Shown here: positions 1 through 5,987 of the stretch, piece by piece
How the letters are laid out: every line of letters starts with the position of its first letter
Numbering within the stretch: position 1 is the stretch's first letter
Source: Deltaproteobacteria bacterium
Lineage (GTDB): Bacteria > Myxococcota_A > UBA9160 > SMWR01
Reading direction: 5' to 3'
Assembly: GCA_019313605.1 (NCBI GenBank)
Contig: JAFDAW010000070.1
Coordinates: 1-11,316 of the forward strand
DNA: 11,316 bases
The notes under the pieces: model-generated
What the model saw: the letters and a program-made list of their open reading frames with translations, nothing else
The model's database searches: none
What the model was told of the DNA's origin: nothing
Position numbers and translations under genes: made by a program

Positions 1-1
1 T

Positions 2-34
2 GATGCCGCCAGTGCCGAGGAGGTTGCGAGATGA
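2..34 (+). CDS. rpsF: 3' end of upstream gene, probably ribosomal protein bS6 (partial)
   Basis: Only the last ten codons are visible (Asp-Ala-Ala-Ser-Ala-Glu-Glu-Val-Ala-Arg), followed by TGA at 32-34. The stop overlaps the rpsR start codon in an ATGA arrangement, the usual sign of translational coupling inside an operon. An acidic, alanine-rich tail is common at the C-terminus of bS6, and rpsF directly before rpsR is one of the most conserved bacterial gene orders. The assignment rests on that position and on tail composition. No bS6 core domain lies inside the window, so another small gene (for example ssb, which can sit between rpsF and rpsR) cannot be excluded. Confidence 0.5.
   Translation, partial: DAASAEEVAR
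17..23 (+). promoter_or_regulatory. Ribosome binding site of rpsR
   Basis: GAGGAGG lies seven bases before the ATG at 31. It is embedded in the last codons of the preceding gene. It fixes the rpsR start and therefore the unusually long N-terminal extension of bS18. Confidence 0.75.
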
Positions 35-381
35 GCGCACCGTCAGGCCCCGGCGGGTATCGACGAGATCGAGAGGACCGCGACGATCGGAGAGAGTCGA
101 CGGTCAAGAGCCGGCTGCGCTCGCGCGCCCGCAAGAAGGCTCGAAAACAAAACAAGAAGAGCGGTTTTCTGCGCCGTAAGGTCTGCCGCTTCTGCGCAGA
201 CTCGAGCTTGCAGATCGACTACAAGGACGCGAAGGCGCTGCGCCTGTTCACGTCCGAGATCGGCAAGATGATTCCGCGGCGTATTTCAGGAAATTGCGCA
301 AAACACCAGCGCCAGCTCGCAGTGGCCATCAAACGCGCGCGCCACATCGCGATCATGCCCTTCGCCGGGCACGGCATCTAG
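31..381 (+). CDS. rpsR: Small ribosomal subunit protein bS18, zinc-type, with N-terminal extension
   Basis: This is bS18, which sits on the platform of the 30S subunit next to bS6. The core (about residues 45-116) shows the family signature: Phe-Leu-Arg-Arg-Lys, then Ile-Asp-Tyr-Lys-Asp at 62-66, Pro-Arg-Arg-Ile-Ser-Gly at 82-87 and the Arg-Ala-Arg-His-Ile-Ala helix near the end. Cys52, Cys55, Cys89 and His92 form a CxxC...CxxH set, marking the zinc-binding (C+) form. At 116 aa it is longer than the roughly 75 aa of E. coli bS18. The extra part is an N-terminal extension of about 40 residues dominated by Arg, Asp and Lys, probably disordered. The ATG at 31 is supported by a strong Shine-Dalgarno, and there is no other Met before residue 80. 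rplI follows 13 bases downstream. Core identity is secure; the role of the extension is unknown. Confidence 0.96.
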   Translation: MSAPSGPGGYRRDREDRDDRRESTVKSRLRSRARKKARKQNKKSGFLRRKVCRFCADSSLQIDYKDAKALRLFTSEIGKMIPRRISGNCAKHQRQLAVAIKRARHIAIMPFAGHGI

Positions 382-394
382 GAGGCCGGGAACG

Positions 395-850
395 ATGCGC
401 CAGGTCAAGGTCATCCTGCGCGAAGCCGTTTTGGGTCTTGGTGAAGCCGGCGATCTCGTCGGCGTCAAGGTCGGCTACGCACGCAACTTTCTGCTCCCTC
501 AGGGGAAGGCACTGCTCGCCACCGATTCGAAGGTGCGCGAACTCGAGCATCACAAACGCGTCGTCATGGAAAAGGCCGCGCGCGATCTGAAGGATCTCAA
601 GGCGTTGTGCGATCGGCTCGAGTCCGTCGCGCTCGAAGTCACAGCGCGCGTGGGTGAAGAGGGCAAGCTGTTCGGATCGATCACGACCGCCCATATCGCG
701 GAACTGCTCGCCGAAAAGGGCTACCCGGTCGACCGGCGCAAGATCACGCTCAGCGAGCCTCTTCGAGAGATCGGAGATCACGTCGTGCCGATTCGCCTTC
801 AAAGCGATATCACGGCCAACGTCGCTCTCAAGATCAGCGCAGAAAGTTAA
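395..850 (+). CDS. rplI: Large ribosomal subunit protein bL9
   Basis: bL9 binds 23S rRNA near the base of the L1 stalk through its N-terminal domain, and its C-terminal domain reaches out along the subunit surface. The N-domain signature is clear: a start resembling Met-x-Val-Ile-Leu, then Gly-Asp-Leu-Val-Gly-Val-Lys-Val-Gly-Tyr-Ala-Arg-Asn-Phe-Leu-Leu-Pro at about residues 19-35, and Ala-Leu-Leu-Ala-Thr. A charged connecting helix spans about 45-75. The C-domain has Lys-Leu-Phe-Gly-Ser-Ile-Thr at about 90-96 and ends in Val-Ala-Leu-Lys-Ile. The length of 151 aa matches E. coli bL9 (149). GGAGG at 381-385, overlapping the rpsR stop, is the ribosome binding site, with nine bases to the ATG. 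It is third in the rpsF-rpsR-rplI-dnaB cluster. Confidence 0.97.
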   Translation: MRQVKVILREAVLGLGEAGDLVGVKVGYARNFLLPQGKALLATDSKVRELEHHKRVVMEKAARDLKDLKALCDRLESVALEVTARVGEEGKLFGSITTAHIAELLAEKGYPVDRRKITLSEPLREIGDHVVPIRLQSDITANVALKISAES

Positions 851-855
851 TCGCC

Positions 856-891
856 GCGCGCCTCGGCACCGCTATTTCTGCCGCCGCGCGC
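856..891 (+). other. Imperfect GC-rich hairpin between rplI and dnaB
   Basis: The 87-base gap between rplI and dnaB can fold into a stem in which GCGCGC (856-861) pairs with 886-891 and CGGC? pairing continues with 864-867 against 880-883. A two-by-two internal mismatch lies at 862-863/884-885 and the loop has 12 bases (868-879). No run of T follows, so it is not a standard intrinsic terminator. It could be an attenuator or RNA-stability element separating ribosomal-protein from helicase expression, or a chance product of GC-rich sequence: CGCGCG is self-complementary, and the two arms also read as imperfect direct repeats 30 bases apart. Confidence 0.35.
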
Positions 892-902
892 TCGGGTTGC
901 TG

Positions 903-908
903 TACAAT
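903..908 (+). promoter_or_regulatory. Possible -10 box of a dnaB promoter
   Basis: TACAAT lies 29 bases before the dnaB GTG, just after the hairpin, and matches the sigma-70 -10 consensus in five of six positions. No convincing -35 element stands 16-18 bases upstream, where the sequence is GC-only. If real, it would give dnaB its own promoter inside the operon. Confidence 0.25.
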
Positions 909-926
909 GAGTCTTCAATCGCCGAC

Positions 927-936
927 GGAGGGGGGG
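927..936 (+). promoter_or_regulatory. Ribosome binding site of dnaB
   Basis: A purine run, GGAG followed by consecutive G (927-936), ends one base before the GTG at 938. The GGAGG part is at the usual distance. It decides in favour of the GTG start, which has no in-frame ATG competitor nearby. Confidence 0.6.
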
Positions 937-937
937 C

Positions 938-2398
938 GTGGCGAAGACTCGGAACTCACAAGACCAGCGCCTTCTTGATCGCGACCCGAGCCCGACGGAA
1001 GTTCATCGGGTTCCGCCGCACGACCTTGAGGCCGAGAAAGCGGTTCTGTCGGCGCTACTCCTCGACAACGACGCGATCCACTCCGTCTACACCGAAGTCG
1101 TACCCGAAGATTTCTACCACCCCGCACACCGCCAACTCTACCTCTCGATGCTCACGCTTCAGGACTCGAACCAACCGGTCGATCTCCACACCCTCGCCGA
1201 CTACCTGAACACACAGAAGACACTCGATGCGATCGGCGGCCCGGTCTTCCTGGCTGAAATCGCAGACTACGAGGCAACCGCGGCCAACGTCACCCACCAC
1301 GCGCGGATCGTTCGCGACAAGAGTGTCAAGCGCAGCTTGATTTCGGTTGCAGCGGAAATCTCCGAAGCCGGTTACGACCAGTCGGATGCTGCAGACCAGC
1401 TACTCGACTCGGCGGAATCCAAGATCTTCGAGATTGGGCAAAAAAAGGCGCGCACCACCTTCCGCAGCCTGCACGACGAGATGAACGATGCGCTCGACTA
1501 CGTCGAGGTGTTGATCCAACGCGGCGGACAGCTCACCGGAGTGCCGACCGAGTTCAGGGACTTCGACGAGATGACCGGCGGACTCCAGCCCGGAGAACTC
1601 ATTGTGATCGCCGCGCGGCCCAGCATGGGCAAGACGGCCCTCGCGCTCAACATCGCGCGCAACGCGGCCATCGAGCACGGCAAGAAAGTCGCCATCTTCT
1701 CGCTGGAAATGACCAAACGCGCGCTCGCACTCCGCCTGCTCGCGTCGGAGGCGAGCATCGATTTCTCGGGGTTCCGCAAAGGCTTTGGACGGCCGGAAGA
1801 TCTCCGCAAACTCACACAAGCGGGCGGGAAGCTCGCGGACGCCAACATCTGGATCGACGACAGCGGTCTCATCACCATTCTCGAGATCAAAGCAAAGTGT
1901 CGGCGCCTCGCCTCGGAGCGAGGTCTCGACCTGGTGATGGTCGACTACCTCCAGTTGGCTCACGGCGATTCACGGAATCAGCGCAAGGATCTCGAAATCG
2001 CCGAGATCAGCCACGGCCTCAAGGCCCTCGCGAAGGAACTCGACATTCCGGTCATCGCGCTTTCACAGCTCAACCGGGGTCCCGAACAGCGCGACCCCGA
2101 CAAGCGGCGCCCGAACATGGGCGATCTGCGGGAGTCTGGCGCCATCGAGCAGGATGCCGATGTGATCGCCTTCATCTATCGCGACGAGGTCTACAACCCC
2201 ACCGAAGAAAACCACGGCATCGCAGAATTGATCATCGCCAAGCAGCGCAACGGACCGACCGGCACGGTGAAGCTGCAATTCAGCGCCCGCTACGCGCACT
2301 TCCACGATCTCGCCGAAGTGCCGGGCGGAGCCCCTCCACAATCCAGTGGGTCCGGACCTAGCGGTGGCTACGGCGGGTCCGACGGCGACATCTTCTAG
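938..2398 (+). CDS. dnaB: Replicative DNA helicase DnaB
   Basis: This is the hexameric replicative helicase that unwinds DNA 5' to 3' ahead of the replisome and recruits primase. The N-terminal primase-interacting domain (about residues 24-135) begins with Val-Pro-Pro-His-Asp-Leu-Glu-Ala-Glu-Lys. The RecA-like C-domain (about 195-458) carries the Walker A Ala-Arg-Pro-Ser-Met-Gly-Lys-Thr (226-233), Phe-Ser-Leu-Glu-Met (254-258, catalytic Glu257), Walker B Leu-Val-Met-Val-Asp-Tyr-Leu-Gln (332-339), Ser-Gln-Leu-Asn-Arg (376-380) and Gly-Asp-Leu-Arg-Glu-Ser-Gly-Ala-Ile-Glu-Gln-Asp-Ala-Asp (395-408). There is no intein. At 486 aa it is slightly longer than E. coli DnaB (471), the excess lying at the C-terminus. 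That tail (about 462-486) is Gly/Ser/Pro-rich and ends Ser-Asp-Gly-Asp-Ile-Phe, recalling the acidic tip of SSB proteins. GTG start with a strong upstream purine run. ldcA begins on the next base after the stop. Confidence 0.97.
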   Translation: MAKTRNSQDQRLLDRDPSPTEVHRVPPHDLEAEKAVLSALLLDNDAIHSVYTEVVPEDFYHPAHRQLYLSMLTLQDSNQPVDLHTLADYLNTQKTLDAIGGPVFLAEIADYEATAANVTHHARIVRDKSVKRSLISVAAEISEAGYDQSDAADQLLDSAESKIFEIGQKKARTTFRSLHDEMNDALDYVEVLIQRGGQLTGVPTEFRDFDEMTGGLQPGELIVIAARPSMGKTALALNIARNAAIEHGKKVAIFSLEMTKRALALRLLASEASIDFSGFRKGFGRPEDLRKLTQAGGKLADANIWIDDSGLITILEIKAKCRRLASERGLDLVMVDYLQLAHGDSRNQRKDLEIAEISHGLKALAKELDIPVIALSQLNRGPEQRDPDKRRPNMGDLRESGAIEQDADVIAFIYRDEVYNPTEENHGIAELIIAKQRNGPTGTVKLQFSARYAHFHDLAEVPGGAPPQSSGSGPSGGYGGSDGDIF

Positions 2399-3313
2399 GT
2401 GCCTCGCTTGCGCAAACCCCGGGCCCTGCGCAGGGGCGCGGTATTGGGGATCGCCGCACCCGGCGGCCCCGTCAATCGCGAACCACTCGAAGCGGGCGAG
2501 GCGCTGCTTCGCACTGCGGGTTTCGACGTCTACCGGAGAGACGACCTGCTCGCGTGCGACGGCTACACGGCCGGTGACGATGCGCGTCGAGCTGCCGAAC
2601 TGATGGAGCTCGTCAACAACCCCGATATCGCCGGAATCATCTGCGCCCGCGGCGGCTACGGCTGCGACCGAATCCTTCCGATGCTCGATGCCGGAGCGTT
2701 CCGCGAGGCCCGCAAGCCCCTGGTTGGCTACAGCGATGTCACGGCCCTGCTGTTGTGGCAACGCCGCTGCGCGGGACTGATGGGATTTCACGGCCCCATG
2801 CTCGATCGCGGCGAAGACCTGGCCGGTGCTGCGCTCGAGCACCTGATCCAGCAATTGACCGGGGAGGGTTCACTTCCGTTGACGCTTCGCGGCCGGGCGC
2901 TCGTCGACGGGCGGGCGACGGGGCGCCTCGTCGGTGGTTCACTCACGCTGCTCGCAGCGAGCATCGGCTCGCCGTGGGAGCTCGATACGCGCGCCGCCAT
3001 CCTGTTGATCGAGGACGTCGGCGAGCGACCTTATCGGATCGACCGCATGCTGCAGCAGCTTCGCGCCGCGGGAAAGTTCGACGGATTGGCGGCCGTGGGC
3101 ATCGGAAATTTTGCCGGCTGCGTCGACGAGCGTTACCCGCAGCCCGACGTGGATACCGTGATCGAAAATGCGCTACGCCCACTGGGGATTCCGATCGTGA
3201 GCGGCCTGCCCTTCGGTCATATCCAGCTGAACTACGCGTGGCCAATGGGCGGGCGCGCTACCATCGACGGTACGAGCGGAGAGTTTCAGTTGCTCGAGCG
3301 GGGCGTTCGCTAG
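2399..3313 (+). CDS. ldcA: Muramoyltetrapeptide (L,D-) carboxypeptidase, peptidase family S66
   Basis: Cytoplasmic LD-carboxypeptidases of family S66 remove the terminal D-Ala from recovered murein tetrapeptides, giving the tripeptide that Mpl can re-use. The 304 aa length is typical of the family. The Ser-Glu-His triad can be read directly: Ser112 in Val-Gly-Tyr-Ser-Asp-Val-Thr, Glu205 in Leu-Leu-Ile-Glu-Asp-Val-Gly-Glu-Arg-Pro-Tyr, and His274 in Pro-Phe-Gly-His. Also present are the Ala-Arg-Gly-Gly-Tyr-Gly loop (83-88) and Phe-His-Gly-Pro-Met (130-134). There is no signal peptide, consistent with a cytosolic enzyme. The GTG start follows the dnaB stop without a gap and has no obvious Shine-Dalgarno of its own, so translation is probably coupled to dnaB. 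A microcin-C-immunity-type S66 member (MccF) is the main alternative, but the mpl gene two places downstream favours the recycling role. Confidence 0.92.
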   Translation: MPRLRKPRALRRGAVLGIAAPGGPVNREPLEAGEALLRTAGFDVYRRDDLLACDGYTAGDDARRAAELMELVNNPDIAGIICARGGYGCDRILPMLDAGAFREARKPLVGYSDVTALLLWQRRCAGLMGFHGPMLDRGEDLAGAALEHLIQQLTGEGSLPLTLRGRALVDGRATGRLVGGSLTLLAASIGSPWELDTRAAILLIEDVGERPYRIDRMLQQLRAAGKFDGLAAVGIGNFAGCVDERYPQPDVDTVIENALRPLGIPIVSGLPFGHIQLNYAWPMGGRATIDGTSGEFQLLERGVR

Positions 3314-3330
3314 TCGCGATCCGTTGGTGG

Positions 3331-3388
3331 GTCGTGAAAGATCGGTCGTGAAAAGTCGTGAGAGACTGGGGGGCAGTCAATCGTGAAA
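3331..3388 (+). repeat. Short iterated motif around the start of the beta-lactamase-family gene
   Basis: The motif GTCGTGAAA occurs at 3331 and 3345, as GTCGTGAGA at 3355, and as ATCGTGAAA at 3380. The last copy contains the GTG start codon of the next gene at 3383. Spacings are 14, 10 and 25 bases. This fills most of the 69-base gap after ldcA. It may be slippage or duplication of the start region, or binding sites. Nothing in the sequence decides between these. Confidence 0.4.
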
Positions 3389-4540
3389 TGGAGTGCGGTC
3401 CGGCGCAAGCTCGGACGGGTTGACCGGGCGATCGACAAGTCCATCGCGAGTGCCGAGATTCCGGGTGCCGTCGCCGGTGCGCGGATGCCCAAAAACGATG
3501 AAACGCTCGAATACTTCTCCGAGCGCGGATTTGCGGTGCTGCAGCCCGAGCGGATCCCGATGGCGAGGCGGACGATCTTCGATCTCGCGTCGCTCACCAA
3601 GCCCATCGCGACGACGACTGCGATCCTGTTGCTCGTCGACGAGGGTGCGGTCGAACTCGACGCCCCGGTCGCCAAGTATCTGCCGCTCTTCTCCGAGCGA
3701 GGGAAGGAAGCCGTTACGATCCGGAACCTCCTCACCCATTCTGCTGGTTTGAAACCGTGGCGCGCGTATCACGAGATCTTCCTCCAGAAAGAACGCAAGA
3801 CCGGCGAGAGCTTGATTGGGACTCCCGAAGCGCGCACGTCCGTGATCGACCGCACCGTTCGTTCGGCGCTGGTCCACGAACCCGGCGAGGCCGCGGTCTA
3901 CGGTGATCTCGACTTCATCGTGCTCGGCGCAGTCGTCGAAGCGGTTGGCGGACAGCGCCTCGATGATTTCTGTCGTGAGCGAATCTTCGAACCGCTCGAT
4001 ATGGCCGACACCTTCTTCATTCCGATCGAGCGCGACGCGCAATCACTGCCCGAGCCCACCAAGCGCCGCATCGCCGCCACCGAAAACTGCCCCTGGCGGG
4101 ACCGCATTCTCTGGGGCGAAGTTCACGACCCGAACGCGTCGGTCATGGGTGGCGTGGCCGGGCACGCGGGTCTCTTCTCGACGATCGACGATGTGATGAA
4201 GTTCGCCCAGGTCATCATCGACAGCTGGCACGGACGCAGCGAGTTACTCCCCCAGGAACCCTTGCGTCTATTCCTGACCCGCCAGAATCTGCCTCTCTCG
4301 TCGGATTGGGCACTCGGGTGGGATACACCGACCGAGGGCGCGTCGTCCTCGGGCAAACATTTTTCGAAGAATTCGGTGGGACACCTCGGCTTCACGGGAA
4401 CTTCGCTTTGGATCGATCTCGACCGCGAAATCACAATCGCATTGTTGACCAATCGCGTGCACCTGATCGCCAAGAAGAGCCGCTTCGGTCTACGCCCGAT
4501 CGTCCACGACGCGATCATCGAAGCCTTCGAGGCCGGCTAG
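3383..4540 (+). CDS. Cytosolic beta-lactamase/penicillin-binding-family serine hydrolase; candidate muropeptide-processing enzyme
   Basis: This is a class C beta-lactamase-like (AmpC/EstB/YbbE type) serine hydrolase of 385 aa. Ser70-Leu-Thr-Lys73 is the SxxK nucleophile motif, Tyr173-Gly-Asp175 occupies the YxN position (Asp replacing Asn), and His334-Leu-Gly336 the KTG position. Leu-Leu-Thr-His-Ser-Ala-Gly-Leu (116-123) and Gly-Gly-Val-Ala-Gly-His-Ala-Gly-Leu-Phe-Ser (256-266) are family signatures. The N-terminus (Met-Lys-Trp-Ser then charged residues) has no signal peptide or membrane segment, so the protein should stay in the cytoplasm, unlike resistance beta-lactamases or PBPs. An in-frame TGA at 3359 leaves the GTG at 3383 as the start; a G-run at 3368-3373 is its likely ribosome binding site. 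It lies between ldcA and mpl, 1 base before mpl. The B. subtilis family member YbbE/AmiE is described as a MurNAc-L-Ala amidase in a recycling operon, which makes an amidase or related muropeptide role plausible here. The substrate is not shown by sequence; an esterase is the alternative. Confidence 0.9.
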   Translation: MKWSAVRRKLGRVDRAIDKSIASAEIPGAVAGARMPKNDETLEYFSERGFAVLQPERIPMARRTIFDLASLTKPIATTTAILLLVDEGAVELDAPVAKYLPLFSERGKEAVTIRNLLTHSAGLKPWRAYHEIFLQKERKTGESLIGTPEARTSVIDRTVRSALVHEPGEAAVYGDLDFIVLGAVVEAVGGQRLDDFCRERIFEPLDMADTFFIPIERDAQSLPEPTKRRIAATENCPWRDRILWGEVHDPNASVMGGVAGHAGLFSTIDDVMKFAQVIIDSWHGRSELLPQEPLRLFLTRQNLPLSSDWALGWDTPTEGASSSGKHFSKNSVGHLGFTGTSLWIDLDREITIALLTNRVHLIAKKSRFGLRPIVHDAIIEAFEAG

Positions 4541-4541
4541 C

Positions 4542-5987
4542 GTGAGCAAGGCGCCGCGACACGTTCACTTCGTCGCGATCGGCGGCACCGGAATGGGATC
4601 CTTGGCGGGGCTTCTCGCGGCCCGCGGGATCCGGATCACCGGCTCGGACGACACCCTCTACCCACCGATGAGCACGATGCTCGAACAGTGGGGCATCCCC
4701 GTGCACTCGGGATTTCGGCCGGAGCACGTGCTCGATCCGCGCCCTGATCTGGTCGTGATCGGAAACGCTGTTCGGCCCGACAACCCCGAGGCGCGCGCTG
4801 CAATCGACGAAGGCCTGGCGTATCTGTCGTTTCCGGACGCCCTCTACCAGCTCGCGATCACGGGCAAACACTCGGTGGTGGTTTCCGGAACCCACGGCAA
4901 GACGACCACCACGAGCCTTCTCTCTACGGTGTTGCACGGTTCCGGACGGGATCCATCGCTGCTCGTCGGGGGATACTCGCACGATTTCGAGGGCAGTTTT
5001 CGCGAAGGGCAGGGCGACCATTTCATCGTGGAGGGCGACGAATACGACACCGCCTTCTTCGATAAGACTCCGAAGTTCCTCCACTACAGCGCGCGCACAC
5101 TGCTGATCACGTCCGTCGAGTTCGATCACGCGGACATCTATCGAGACCTCGATCACATCAAAGCTGAATTTCGAAAGTTGATCGAGGGCATGCCCCGAGA
5201 CGGCACGATCGTCGCAGCGCTCACCCACGCCGGTGTTCGCGACGTAATCTCCGAAGCACCGTGCCGGGTTCTGGGATATGGCGTCGAGGGTGAGGGGCTC
5301 GACTGGTCGTGCGCGGCGCTGGAAACAGAAGCGAACGGAACCCACTTCGACATCCTGATCGACGGAAAGCGGGCCGCACGGGCTTTCGTTCCGATGTTTG
5401 GGAGATTCAACGTCGAAAATGCACTCGGTACACTCGCAGCGGCGACTGCGCTGGGCGTCCCGCTCGACACCGCCATCGCGGCGCTCTCAACCTTCAAAGG
5501 TGTCAAGCGCCGGCAGGAATTGCGTGGCGAAGAGCGCGGTGTCGCAGTCATCGATGATTTCGCCCACCACCCCACGGCCGTTCGCGGTTCCATCAGCGCG
5601 CTACGTCAGCGCTTCGCGGGTCGTCGCCTCATCGCGGTATTCGAGCCGCGCACCAACACCAGCCGGCGGGCGATCTTCCAGCAAGACTACGTGCAGGCCT
5701 TCGGCGACGCCGACCGGGTCATCATCCGATCCGTCCCCGAAACACCCCTCTACAGCGCGACGGGAGCCGTCGAGAAGTTCTTCTCGTCGGAAAAGCTCGT
5801 TGCAGACCTCGGTGAACGCGGCGTGCCGGCGCTGTCGTGCGACAGTGTGGAGGAAATCGTCAAGCAGCTGACGGCCGAGTGCAGTGCGGGCGACGTGGTC
5901 TTGTGCATGAGCAATGGCTCATTCGACAATATCTGGCAGCGCCTGCTCGACGCGTTGCGCGAATCTGTGGAGATCGCGGAGCGTTAG
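4542..5987 (+). CDS. mpl: UDP-N-acetylmuramate:L-alanyl-gamma-D-glutamyl-meso-diaminopimelate ligase
   Basis: Mpl is the murein-recycling Mur ligase: it joins recovered L-Ala-gamma-D-Glu-mDap tripeptide to UDP-MurNAc at the cost of ATP, in the cytoplasm. Three Mur-ligase domains are visible. The N-domain begins with Phe-Val-Ala-Ile-Gly-Gly-Thr-Gly-Met-Gly (10-19). The ATPase domain has the P-loop Gly-Thr-His-Gly-Lys-Thr-Thr-Thr (116-123) and Val-Glu-Gly-Asp-Glu-Tyr-Asp-Thr-Ala-Phe-Phe-Asp (163-174). The C-domain has Asp-Asp-Phe-Ala-His-His-Pro-Thr-Ala (338-346), Glu-Pro-Arg-Thr-Asn-Thr (368-373) and Met-Ser-Asn-Gly-Ser-Phe (456-461). The Gly-Asp-Glu-Tyr-Asp-Thr-Ala-Phe-Phe-Asp block and Met-Ser-Asn-Gly motif separate Mpl from MurC. 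The 481 aa length is close to E. coli Mpl (457). GTG start one base after the upstream stop implies coupling. The TAG overlaps the thiD stop on the other strand. Confidence 0.95.
   Translation: MSKAPRHVHFVAIGGTGMGSLAGLLAARGIRITGSDDTLYPPMSTMLEQWGIPVHSGFRPEHVLDPRPDLVVIGNAVRPDNPEARAAIDEGLAYLSFPDALYQLAITGKHSVVVSGTHGKTTTTSLLSTVLHGSGRDPSLLVGGYSHDFEGSFREGQGDHFIVEGDEYDTAFFDKTPKFLHYSARTLLITSVEFDHADIYRDLDHIKAEFRKLIEGMPRDGTIVAALTHAGVRDVISEAPCRVLGYGVEGEGLDWSCAALETEANGTHFDILIDGKRAARAFVPMFGRFNVENALGTLAAATALGVPLDTAIAALSTFKGVKRRQELRGEERGVAVIDDFAHHPTAVRGSISALRQRFAGRRLIAVFEPRTNTSRRAIFQQDYVQAFGDADRVIIRSVPETPLYSATGAVEKFFSSEKLVADLGERGVPALSCDSVEEIVKQLTAECSAGDVVLCMSNGSFDNIWQRLLDALRESVEIAER

Noticed and set aside
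2063..2854. Long minus-strand open frame of 263 codons antisense to dnaB and ldcA
   Set aside because: It is a shadow of two well-supported genes in GC-rich sequence, with no ribosome binding site or family motif.
3383..4540. Antibiotic-resistance beta-lactamase
   Set aside because: No signal peptide, Asp in place of the Asn of the second motif, His-x-Gly rather than Lys-Thr-Gly, and murein-recycling neighbours point to a housekeeping hydrolase.
4515..5345. Minus-strand open frame of 276 codons antisense to mpl
   Set aside because: Antisense to conserved Mpl motifs; no recognisable domain. Long antisense frames are expected at this GC content.
5908..5923. Perfect 6-bp inverted repeat (ATGAGC/GCTCAT) near the mpl 3' end
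   Set aside because: It falls on codons of the conserved Met-Ser-Asn-Gly-Ser motif, so protein constraint explains it. No T-run follows.
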